Shown one piece after another: positions 51,201 to 62,519 of a stretch of 64,000 nt of DNA; position 1 is the first letter of the stretch, and every line of letters begins with the position of its first letter. A program made the translations under genes and the position numbers. Below the pieces are notes generated by a model, which was given only the letters and a program-made list of their open reading frames with translations, did not search any database and was not told the origin of the DNA. Location of the stretch: contig OZ010577.1 of the NCBI GenBank assembly GCA_963932145.1, positions 16,159,889-16,223,888 on the forward strand, written 5' to 3'. The stretch comes from Acanthosepion lycidas (lineage: Eukaryota; Mollusca; Cephalopoda; Sepiida; Sepiidae).

Positions 51201-54200
51201 TCACTTTATGAACAGGCAAGAGCCTCCTCTAAAGCCGGCTTACAATTATTTTTCATTCGAACTCATACAGTGAGCTTAGCATGCAAAGGTTACGACTCAC
51301 GTAACAGGGATTTCCTTGAAAATCTGTGTGGACGCAAAATGGGTGATCGCTGTATGTTTCTCTCCTACCGTGCGTTCTATTTACCTTTACATTCTTTCAT
51401 TTCACTTTATGAACAGGCAAGAGCCTCCTCTAAAACCGGCTTACAATTATTTTTGATTCGAACTCATACAGTGAGCGTAGCATGCAAAGGTTACGACTCA
51501 CGTAACAGGGATTTCCTTGAAAAACTGTGTGGGCGCAAAATGGGTGATCGCTGTATGTTTCTCTCCTACCGTGCGTTCTATTTACCTTTACATTCTTTCA
51601 TTTCACTTTATGAACAGGCAAGGGCCTCCTCTAAAACCGGCTTACAATTATTTTTCATTCGAACTCATACAGTGAGCGTAGCATGCAAAGGATACTATTC
51701 ATATAACAGGGATTTCCTTGCAAAAATGTGTGGACGCAAAGTGGGTGATCGCTGTATGTTTCTCTCCTGCCGTGCGTTCTATTTACCTTTACATTCTTTC
51801 ATTTAACGTTATGAACAGGCAAGAGCCTCCTCTAAAACCGGCTTACAATTATTTTTCATTCGAACTCATACAGTGAGCGTAGCATGCAAAGGTTACGACT
51901 CACGTAACAGGGATTTCCTTGAAAAATTGTGTGGACGCAAAATGGTTGATCGCTGTATGTTTCTCTCCTACCGTGCGTTCTATTTACCTTTACATTCTTT
52001 CATTTCACTTTATGAACAGGCAAGGGCCTCCTCTAAAACCTGCTTACAATTATTTTTAATTCGAACTCATACAGTGAGCGTAGCATGCAAAGGATACTAT
52101 TCATATAACAGGGATTTCCTTGAAAAACTGTGTGGACGCAAAGTGGGTGATCGCTGTATGTTTCTCTCCTGCCGTGCGTTCTATTTACCTTTACATTCTT
52201 TCATTTCACTTTATGAACAGGCAAGAGCCTCCTCTAAAACCTGCTTACAATTATTTTTCATTCGAACTCATACAGTGAGCGTAGCATGCAAAGGATACTA
52301 TTCATATAACAGGGATTTCCTTGAAAAACTGTGTGGACGCAAAGTGGGTGATCGCTGTATGTTTCTCTCCTGCCGTGCGTTCTATTTACCTTTACATTCT
52401 TTCATTTCACTTTATGAACAGGCAAGAGCCTCCTCTAAAACCGGCTTACAATTATTTTTCATTCGAACTCATACAGTGAGCGTAGCATGCAAAGGATACT
52501 ATTCATATAACAGGGATTTCCTTGAAAAACTGTGTGGACGCACAATGGGTGATCGCTGTAAGTTTCTCTCCTACCGTGCGTTCTATTTACCTTTACATTA
52601 TTTCATTTCAGTTTATGAACAGGCAAGAGCCTCCTCTAAAACCGGCTTACAATTATTTTTCATTCGAACTCATACAGTGAGCGTAGCATGCAAAGGTTAC
52701 GACTCACGTAACAGGGATTTCCTTGAAAAACTGTGTGGACGCAAAGTGGGTGATCGCTGTATGTTTCTCTCCTGCCGTGCGTTCTATTTACCTTTACATT
52801 CTTTCATTTCATTTTATGAACAGGCAAGAGCCTCCTCTAAAGCCGGCTTACAATTATTTTTCATTCGAACTCATACAGTGAGCGTAGCATGCAAAGGTTA
52901 CGACTCACGTAACAAGGATTTCCTTGAAAATCTGTGTGGACGCAAAATGGGTGATCGCTGTATGTTTCTCTCCTACCGTGCGTTCTATTTACCTTTACAT
53001 TCTTTCATTTCACTTTATGAACAGGCAAGAGCCTCCTCTAAAACCGGCTTACAATTATTTTTCATTCGAACTCATACAGTGAGCGTAGCATGCAAAGGTT
53101 ACGACTCACGTAACAGGGATTTCCTTGAAAAACTGTGTGGACGCAAAATGGGTGATCGCTGTATGTTTCTCTCCTACCGTGCGTTCTATTTACCTTTACA
53201 TTCTTTCATTTCACTTTATGAACAGGCAAGGGCCTCCTCTTAAACCGGCTTACAATTATTTTTCATTCGAACTCATACAGTGAGCGTAGCATGCAAAGGA
53301 TACTAATCATATAACAGAGATTTCATTGAAAAACTGTGTGGACGCAAAGTGGGTGATCGCTGTATGTTTCTCTCCTGCCGTGCGTTCTATTTACCTTTAC
53401 ATTCTTTCATTTAACGCTATGAACAGGCAAGAGCCTCCTCTAAAACCGGCTTACAATTATTTTTCATTCGAACTCATACAGTGAGCGTAGCATGCAAAGG
53501 ATACTATTCATATAAAAGGGATTTCCTTGAAAAACTGTGTGGACGCAAAATGGGTGATCGCTGTATGTTTCTCTCCTACCGTGCGTTCTATTTACCTTTA
53601 CATTCTTTCATTTCACATTATGAACAGGCAAGGGTCTCCTCTAAAACCGGCTTACAATTATTTTTCATTCGAACTCATACAGTGAGCGTAGCATGCAAAG
53701 GATACTATTCATATAACAGGGATTTCCTTGAAATCTGTGTGGACGCAAAGTGGGTGATCGCTGTATGTTTCACTCCTGCGGTGCGTTCTATTTACCTTTA
53801 CATTCTTTCATTTAACTTTATGAACAGGCAAGAGCCTCCTCTAAAACCGGCTTACAATTATTTTTCATTCGAACTCATACAGTGAGCGTAGCATGCAAAG
53901 GATACTAATCATATAACAGGGATTTCCTTGAAAAACTGTGTGGACGCAAAATGGGTGATCGCTGTATGTTTCTCTCCTACCGTGCGTTCTGTTTGCCTTT
54001 ACATTCTTTCATTTCACTTTATGAACAGGCAAGGGTCTCCTCTAAAAGCTGCTTACAATTATTTTTCATTCGAACTCATACAGTGAGCGTAGCATGCAAA
54101 GGTTACGACTCACATAACAGGGATTTCCTTGAAAAAATTGTGGACGCAAAGTGGGTGATCGCTGTATGTTTCTCTCCTGACGTGCGTTCTATTTACCTTT

Positions 54201-54282
54201 ACATTCTTTCATTTCACTTTATGAACAGGCAAGAGCCTCCTCTAAAGCCGGCTTACAATTATTTTTCATTCGAACTCATACA
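45243..54282 (+). repeat. 15-mer HOR, 3,013 bp, three complete units
   Basis: Units start at 45243, 48257 and 51270 with the marker GTGAGCTTAGC. The length is 15 x 201 minus two, from the one-base deletions in GAAATCTGTG and GAAAAAATTGTGG carried by each unit. The first unit is 3,014 bp because of an extra base in CACGTACACAGGG near 46684. Box order is A A B A B B B A A A B B B B A, seven A and eight B. Units two and three share private changes (TTTTTGATTCG, TTTTTAATTCG) and I saw no difference between them. Unit one lacks these and has its own (GGTTTACAATT, GAAAAGGCAAG). Confidence 0.9.
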
Positions 54283-56694
54283 GTGAGCTTAGCATGCAAA
54301 GGTTACGACTCACGTAACAGGGATTTCCTTGAAAATCTGTGTGGACGCAAAATGGGTGATCGCTGTATGTTTCACTCCTACCGTGCGTTCTATTTACCTT
54401 TACATTCTTTCATTTCACTTTATGAACAGGCAAGAGCCTCCTCTAAAACCGGCTTACAATTATTTTTCATTCGAACTCATACAGTGAGCGTAGCATGCAA
54501 AGGTTACGACTCACGTAACAGGGATTTCCTTGAAAAACTGTGTGGGCGCAAAATGGGTGATCGCTGTATGTTTCTCTCCTACCGTGCGTTCTATTTACCT
54601 TTACATTCTTTCATTTCACTTTATGAACAGGCAAGGGCCTCCTCTAAAACCGGCTTACAATTATTTTTCATTCGAACTCATACAGTGAGCGTAGCATGCA
54701 AAGGATACTATTCATATAACAGGGATTTCCTTGCAAAAATGTGTGGACGCAAAGTGGGTGATCGCTGTATGTTTCTCTCCTGCCGTGCGTTCTATTTACC
54801 TTTACATTCTTTCATTTAACGTTATGAACAGGCAAGAGCCTCCTCTAAAACCGGCTTACAATTATTTTTCATTCGAACTCATACAGTGAGCGTAGCATGC
54901 AAAGGTTACGACTCACGTAACAGGGATTTCCTTGAAAAATTGTGTGGACGCAAAATGGTTGATCGCTGTATGTTTCTCTCCTACCGTGCGTTCTATTTAC
55001 CTTTACATTCTTTCATTTCACTTTATGAACAGGCAAGGGCCTCCTCTAAAACCTGCTTACAATTATTTTTCATTCGAACTCATACAGTGAGCGTAGCATG
55101 CAAAGGATACTATTCATATAACAGGGATTTCCTTGAAAAACTGTGTGGACGCAAAGTGGGTGATCGCTGTATGTTTCTCTCCTGCCGTGCGTTCTATTTA
55201 CCTTTACATTCTTTCATTTCACTTTATGAACAGGCAAGAGCCTCCTCTAAAACCTGCTTACAATTATTTTTCATTCGAACTCATACAGTGAGCGTAGCAT
55301 GCAAAGGATACTATTCATATAACAGGGATTTCCTTGAAAAACTGTGTGGACGCAAAGTGGGGGATCGCTGTATGTTTCTCTCCTGCCGTGCGTTCTATTT
55401 ACCTTTACATTCTTTCATTTCACTTTATGAACAGGCAAGAGCCTCCTCTAAAAGCTGCTTACAATTATTTTTCATTCGAACTCATACAGTGAGCTTAGCA
55501 TGCAAAGGTTACGACTCACGTAACAGGGATTTCCTTGAAAATCTGTGTGGACGCAAAATGGGTGATCGCTGTATGTTTCACTCCTACCGTGCGTTCTATT
55601 TACCTTTACATTCTTTCATTTCACTTTATGAACAGGCAAGAGCCTCCTCTAAAACCGGCTTACAATTATTTTTCATTCGAACTCATACAGTGAGCGTAGC
55701 ATGCAAAGGTTACGACTCACGTAACAGGGATTTCCTTGAAAAACTGTGTGGGCGCAAAATGGGTGATCGCTGTATGTTTCTCTCCTACCGTGCGTTCTAT
55801 TTACCTTTACATTCTTTCATTTCACTTTATGAACAGGCAAGGGCCTCCTCTAAAACCGGCTTACAATTATTTTTCATTCGAACTCATACAGTGAGCGTAG
55901 CATGCAAAGGATACTATTCATATAACAGGGATTTCCTTGCAAAAATGTGTGGACGCAAAGTGGGTGATCGCTGTATGTTTCTCTCCTGCCGTGCGTTCTA
56001 TTTACCTTTACATTCTTTCATTTAACGTTATGAACAGGCAAGAGCCTCCTCTAAAACCGGCTTACAATTATTTTTCATTCGAACTCATACAGTGAGCGTA
56101 GCATGCAAAGGTTACGACTCACGTAACAGGGATTTCCTTGAAAAATTGTGTGGACGCAAAATGGTTGATCGCTGTATGTTTCTCTCCTACCGTGCGTTCT
56201 ATTTACCTTTACATTCTTTCATTTCACTTTATGAACAGGCAAGGGCCTCCTCTAAAACCTGCTTACAATTATTTTTCATTCGAACTCATACAGTGAGCGT
56301 AGCATGCAAAGGATACTATTCATATAACAGGGATTTCCTTGAAAAACTGTGTGGACGCAAAGTGGGTGATCGCTGTATGTTTCTCTCCTGCCGTGCGTTC
56401 TATTTACCTTTACATTCTTTCATTTCACTTTATGAACAGGCAAGAGCCTCCTCTAAAACCTGCTTACAATTATTTTTCATTCGAACTCATACAGTGAGCG
56501 TAGCATGCAAAGGATACTATTCATATAACAGGGATTTCCTTGAAAAACTGTGTGGACGCAAAGTGGGGGATCGCTGTATGTTTCTCTCCTGCCGTGCGTT
56601 CTATTTACCTTTACATTCTTTCATTTCACTTTATGAACAGGCAAGAGCCTCCTCTAAAAGCTGCTTACAATTATTTTTCATTCGAACTCATACA
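54283..56694 (+). repeat. truncated 15-mer and its 6-mer tandem duplication (1,206 bp)
   Basis: A fourth unit starts at 54283 but only six monomers follow before the same six recur from 55489. Both halves share ATGTTTCACTCCTACC and GTGGGGGATCG, which the complete units lack. The duplication therefore postdates those mutations and is among the youngest events in the window. The rest of the 15-mer is absent. Confidence 0.85.
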
Positions 56695-58861
56695 GTGAGC
56701 GTAGCATGCAAACGATACTATTCATATAACAGGGATTTCCTTGCAAAAATGTGTGGACGCAAAGTGGGTGATCGCTGTATGTTTCTCTCCTGCCGTGCGT
56801 TCTATTTACCTTTACATTCTTTCATTTAACGTTATGAACAGGCAAGAGCCTCCTCTAAAACCGGCTTACAATTATTTTTAATTCGAACTCATACAGTGAG
56901 CGTAGCATGCAAAGGTTACGACTCACGTAACAGGGATTTCCTTGAAAAACTGTGTGGACGCAAAATGGGTGATCGCTGTATGTTTCTCTCCTACCGTGCG
57001 TTCTATTTACCTTTACATTCTTTCATTTCACTTTATGAACAGGCAAGAGCCTCCTCTAAAACCGGCTTACAATTATTTTTCATTCGAACTCATACAGTGA
57101 GCGTAGCATGCAAAGGTTACGACTCACGTAACAGGGATTTCCTTGAAAAACTGTGTGGACGCAAAATGGGTGATCGCTGTATGTTTCTCTCCTGCCGTGC
57201 GTTCTATTTACCTTTACATTCTTTCATTTCACTTTATGAACAGGCAAGAGCCTCCTCTAAAACCGGCTTGCAATTATTTTTCATTCGAACTCATACACTG
57301 AGCGTAGCATGCAAAGGATACTATTCTTATAACAGGGATTTCCTTGAAAAACTGTGTGGACGCAAAGTGGGTGATCGCTGAATGTTTCTCTCCTGCCGTG
57401 CGTTCTATTTACCTTTACATTCTTTCATTTAACTTTATGAACAGGCAAGAGCCTCCTCTAAAACCGGCTTACAATTATTTTTCATTTGAACTCATACAGT
57501 GAGCGTAGCATGCAAAGGTTACGACTCACGTAACAGGGATTTCCTTGAAAAACTGTGTGGACGCAAAATGGGTGATCGCTGTATGTTTCTCTCCTGCCGT
57601 GCGTTCTATTTACCTTTACATTCTTTCATTTAACTTTATGAACAGGCAAGAGCCTCCTCTGGAACCGGCTTACAATTATTTTTCATTCGAACTCATACAG
57701 TGAGCGTAGCATGCAAAGGTTACGACTCACGTAACAGGGATTTCCTTGAAAAACTGTGTGGACGCAAAGTGGGTGATCGCTGTATGTTTCTCTCCTGCCG
57801 TGCGTTCTATTTACCTTTACATTCTTTCATTTCACTTTATGAACAGGCAAGAGCCTCCTCTAAAACCGGCTTGCAATTATTTTTCATTCGAACTCATACA
57901 CTGAGCGTAGCATGCAAAGGATACTATTCATATAACAGGGATTTCCTTGAAAAACTGTGTGGGCGCAAAATGGGTGATCGCTGTATGTTTCTCTCCTGCC
58001 GTGCGTTCTATTTACCTTTACATTCTTTCATTTCACTTTATGAACAGGCAAGGGTCTCCACTAAAACCGGCTTACAATTATTTTTCATTCGAACTCATAC
58101 AGTGAGCGTAGCATGCAAAGGTTACGACTCACGTAACAGGGATTTACTTGAAAAACTCTGTGGACGCAAAGTGGGTGATCGCTGTATGTTTCTCTCCTGC
58201 CGTGCGTTCTATTTACCTTTACATTCTTTCATTTCACTTTATGAACAGGCAAGGGCCTCCACTAAAACCGGCTTACAATTATTTTTCATTCGAACTCATA
58301 CAGTGAGCGTAGCATGCAAAGGTTACGACTCACGTAACAGGGATTTCCTTGAAAAACTGTGTGGGCGCAAAATGGGTGATCGCTGTATGTTTCTCTCCTA
58401 CCGTGCGTTCTATTTACCTTTACATTCTTTCATTTCACTTTATGAACAGGCAAGGGCCTCCTCTAAAACCGGCTTACAATTATTTTTCATTCGAACTCAT
58501 ACAGTGACCGTAGCATGCAAAGGATACTATTCATATAACAGGGATTTCCTTGCAAAAATGTGTGGACGCAAAGTGGGTGATCGCTGTATGTTTCTCTCCT
58601 GCCGTGCGTTCTATTTACCTTTACATTCTTTCATTTAACGTTATGAACAGGCAAGAGCCTCCTCTAAAACCGGCTTACAATTATTTTTCATTCGAACTCA
58701 TACAGTGAGCGTAGCATGCAAAGGTTACGACTCACGTAACAGGGATTTCCTTGAAAAACTGTGTGGACGCAAAATGGTTGATCGCTGTATGTTTCTCTCC
58801 TACCGTGCGTTCTATTTACCTTTACATTCTTTCATTTCACTTTATGAACAGGCAAGGGCCT
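56695..58861 (+). repeat. copy of the 5.5-10 kb block in compact form
   Basis: From 56695 the sequence follows 5457 onward at an offset of 51,238 bp (AAACGATAC, TTTTTAATTCG). From 57700 it follows 6864 or 9074, with CTCTGGAACC just upstream and GATTTACTTG and GGTCTCCACT within. The 11-mer duplication present at 5658-10078 is absent here, and one of the three-monomer steps is missing. Near 58.7 kb a monomer with AAATGGTTGATCG leads into the next block. Confidence 0.75.
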
Positions 58862-61800
58862 CCTCTAAAACCGGCTTACAATTATTTTTCATTCGAACTC
58901 ATACAGTGAGCGTAGCATGCAAAGGTTACGACTCACGTAACAGGGATTTCCTTGAAAAACTGTGTGGACGCAAAATGGGTGATCACTGTTTGTTTCTCTC
59001 CTGTCGTGCGTTCTATTTACCTTTACATTCTTTCATTTCACTTTATGAACAGGCAAGGGCCTCCTCTAAAACCGGCTTACAATTATTTTTCATTCGAACT
59101 CATACAGTGAGCGTAGCATGCAAAGGATACTATTCATATAACAGGGATTTCCTTGAAAAACTGTGTTGACGCACAATGGGTGATCGCTGTAAGTTTCTCT
59201 CCTGCCGTGCGTTCTATTTACCTTTACATTCTTTCATTTCACTTTATGAACAGGCAAGAGCCTCCTCTAAAACCGGCTTACAATTATTTTTCATTCGAAC
59301 TCATACAGTGAGCGTAGCATGCAAAGGTTACGACTCACGTAACAGGGATTTCCTTGAAAAACTGTGTGGACGCAAAGTGGGTGATCGCTGTATGTTTCTC
59401 TCCTGCCGTGCGTTCTATTTACCTTTACATTCTTCATTTCACTTTATGAAGAGGCAAGAGCCTCCTCTAAAGCCGGCTTAAAATTATTTTTCATTCGAAC
59501 TCATACAGTGAGCTTAGCATGCAAAGGTTACGACTCACGTAACAGAGATTTCCTTGAAAATCTGTGTGGACGCAAAATGGGTGATCGCTGTATGTTTCTC
59601 TCCTACCGTGCGTTCTATTTACCTTTACATTCTTTCATTTCACTTTATGAACAGGCAAGAGCCTCCTCTAAAACCGGCTTACAATTATTTTTCATTCGAA
59701 CTCATACAGTGAGCGTAGCATGCAAAGGTTACGACTCACCTAACAGGGATTTCCTTGAAAAACTGTGTGGACGCAAAATGGGTGATCGCTGTATGTTTCT
59801 CTCCTACCGTGCGTTCTATTTACCTTTACATTCTTTCATTTCACTTTATGAACAGGCAAGGGCCTCCTCTAAAAGCTGCTTACAATTATTTTTCATTCGA
59901 ACTCATACAGTGAGCGTAGCATGCAAAGGTTACGACTCACCTAACAGGGATTTCCTTGAAAAACTGTGTGGACGCAAAATGGGTGATCGCTGTATGTTTC
60001 TCTCCTACCGTGCGTTCTATTTACCTTTACATTCTTTCATTTCACTTTATGAACAGGCAAGGGCCTCCTCTAAAACCGGCTTACAATTATTTTTCATTCG
60101 AACTCATACAGTGAGCGTAGCATGCAAAGGATACTATTCATATAACAGGGATTTCCTTGAAATCTGTGTGGACGCAAAGTGGGTGATCGCTGTATGTTTC
60201 ACTCCTGCCGTGCGTTCTATTTACCTTTACATTCTTTTATTTAACTTTATGAACAGGCAAGAGCCTCCTCTAAAACCGGCTTACAATTATTTTTCATTCG
60301 AACTCATACAGTGAGCGTAGCATGCAAAGGTTACGACTCACGTAACAGGGATTTCCTTGAAAAAATTGTGGACGCAAAGTGGGTGATCGCTGTATGTTTC
60401 TCTCCTGCCGTGCGTTCTATTTACCTTTACATTCTTTCATTTCACTTTATGAAGAGGCAAGAGCCCCCTCTAAAGCCGGCTTACAATTATTTTTCATTCG
60501 AACTCATACAGTGAGCTTAGCATGCAAAGATTACGACTCACGTAACAGGGATTTCCTTGAAAATCTGTGTGGACGCAAAATGGGTGATCGCTGTATGTTT
60601 CTCTCCTACCGTGCGTTCTATTTGCCTTTACATTCTTTCATTTCACTTTATGAACAGGCAAGAGACTCCTCTAAAACCGGCTTACAATTATTTTTCATTC
60701 GAACTCATACAGTGAGCGTAGCATGCAAAGGTTACGACTCACGTAACAGGGATTTCCTTGAAAAACTGTGTGGACGCAAAATGGGTGATCGCTGTATGTT
60801 TCTCTCCTACCGTGCGTTCTATTTACCTTTACATTCTTTCATTTCACTTTATGAACAGACAAGGGCCTCCTCTAAAACCGGCTTACAATTATTTTTCATT
60901 CGAACTCATACAGTGAGCGTAGCATGCAAAGGATACTATTCATATAACAGGTATTTCCTTGCAAAAATGTGTGGACGCAAAGTGGGTGATCGCTGTATGT
61001 TTCTCTCCTGCCGTGCGTTCTATTTACCTTTACATTCTTTCATTTCACTTTATGAAGAGGAGAGAGCCTCCTCTAAAGCCGGCTTACAATCATTTTTCAT
61101 TCGAACTCATACAGTGAGCTTAGCATGCAAAGGTTACGACTCACGTAACAGGGATTTCCTTGAAAATCTGTGTGGACGCAAAATGGGTGATCGCTGTATG
61201 TTTCTCTCCTACCGTGCGTTCTATTTACCTTTACATTCTTTCATTTCACTTTATGAACAGGCAAGAGCCTCCTCTAAAACCGGCTTACAATTATTTTTCA
61301 TTCGAACTCATACAGTGAGCGTAGCATGCAAAGGTTACGACTCACGTAACAGGGCTTTCCTTGAAAAACTGTGTGGACGCAAAATGGGTGATCGCTGTAT
61401 GTTTCTCTCCTACCGTGCGTTCTATTTACCTTTACATTCTTTCATTTCACTTTATGAACAGGCAAGGGCCTCCTCTAAAACCGGCTTACAATTATTTTTC
61501 ATTCGAACTCATACAGTGAGCGTAGCATGCAAAGGATACTATTCATATAACAGGGATTTCCTTGCAAAAATGTGTGGACGCAAAGTGGGTGATCGCTGTA
61601 TGTTTCTCTCCTGCCGTGCGTTCTATTTACCTTTACATTCTTTCATTTAACGTTATGAACAGGCAAGAGCCTCCTCTAAAACCGGCTTACAATTATTTTT
61701 CATTCGAACTCATACAGTGAGCGTAGCATGCAAAGGTTACGACTCACGTAACAGGGATTTCCTTGAAAAACTGTGTGGACGCAAAATGGGTGATCGCTGT

Positions 61801-62519
61801 ATGTTTCTCTCCTACCGTGCGTTCTATTTACCTTTACATTCTTTCATTTCATTTATGAACAGGCAAGGGCCTCCTCTAAAACCTGCTTACAATTATTTTT
61901 CATTCGAACTCATACAGTGAGCGTAGCATGCAAAGGATACTATTCATATAACAAGGATTTCCTTGAAAAACTGTGTGGACGCAAAGTGGGTGATCGCTGT
62001 ATGTTTCTCTCCTGCCGTGCGTTCTATTTACCTTTACATTCTTTCATTTCACTTTATGAACAGGCAAGAGCCTCCTCTAAAAGCTGCTTACAATTATTTT
62101 TCATTCGAACTCATACAGTGAGCGTAGCATGCAAAGGATACTATTCATATAACAGGGATTTCCTTGAAAAACTGTGTGGACGCAAAGTGGGTGACCGCTG
62201 TATGTTTCTCTCCTGCCGTGCGTTCTATTTACCTTTACATTCTTTCATTTCACTTTATGAACAGGCAAGAGCCTCCTCTAAAACCTGCTTACAATTATTT
62301 TTCATTCGAACTCATACAGTGAGCGTAGCATGCAAAGGATACTATTCATATAACAGGGATTTCCTTGAAAAACTGTGTGGACGCAAAGTGGGTGATCGCT
62401 GTATGTTTCTCTCCTGCCGTGCGTTCTATTTACCTTTACATTCTTTCATTTCACTTTATGAACAGGCAAGGGCCTCCTCTTAAACCGGCTTACAATTATT
62501 TTTCATTCGAACTCATACA
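58862..62519 (+). repeat. block duplicated from 34.16 kb upstream, right copy
   Basis: The sequence is parallel to 24.7-28.4 kb and shares its one-base indels and rare substitutions in order. Private differences include GATCACTGTTTG near 58983, GAGCCCCCTC near 60464, GAACAGACAAGG near 60854 and AGGGCTTTCC near 61352. Near 62480 the right copy has CTCTTAAACC, as at the unit ends near 29726 and 30932, where the left copy has AAAACCTGC. A short exchange with the 7-mer array is likely there. Confidence 0.85.
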
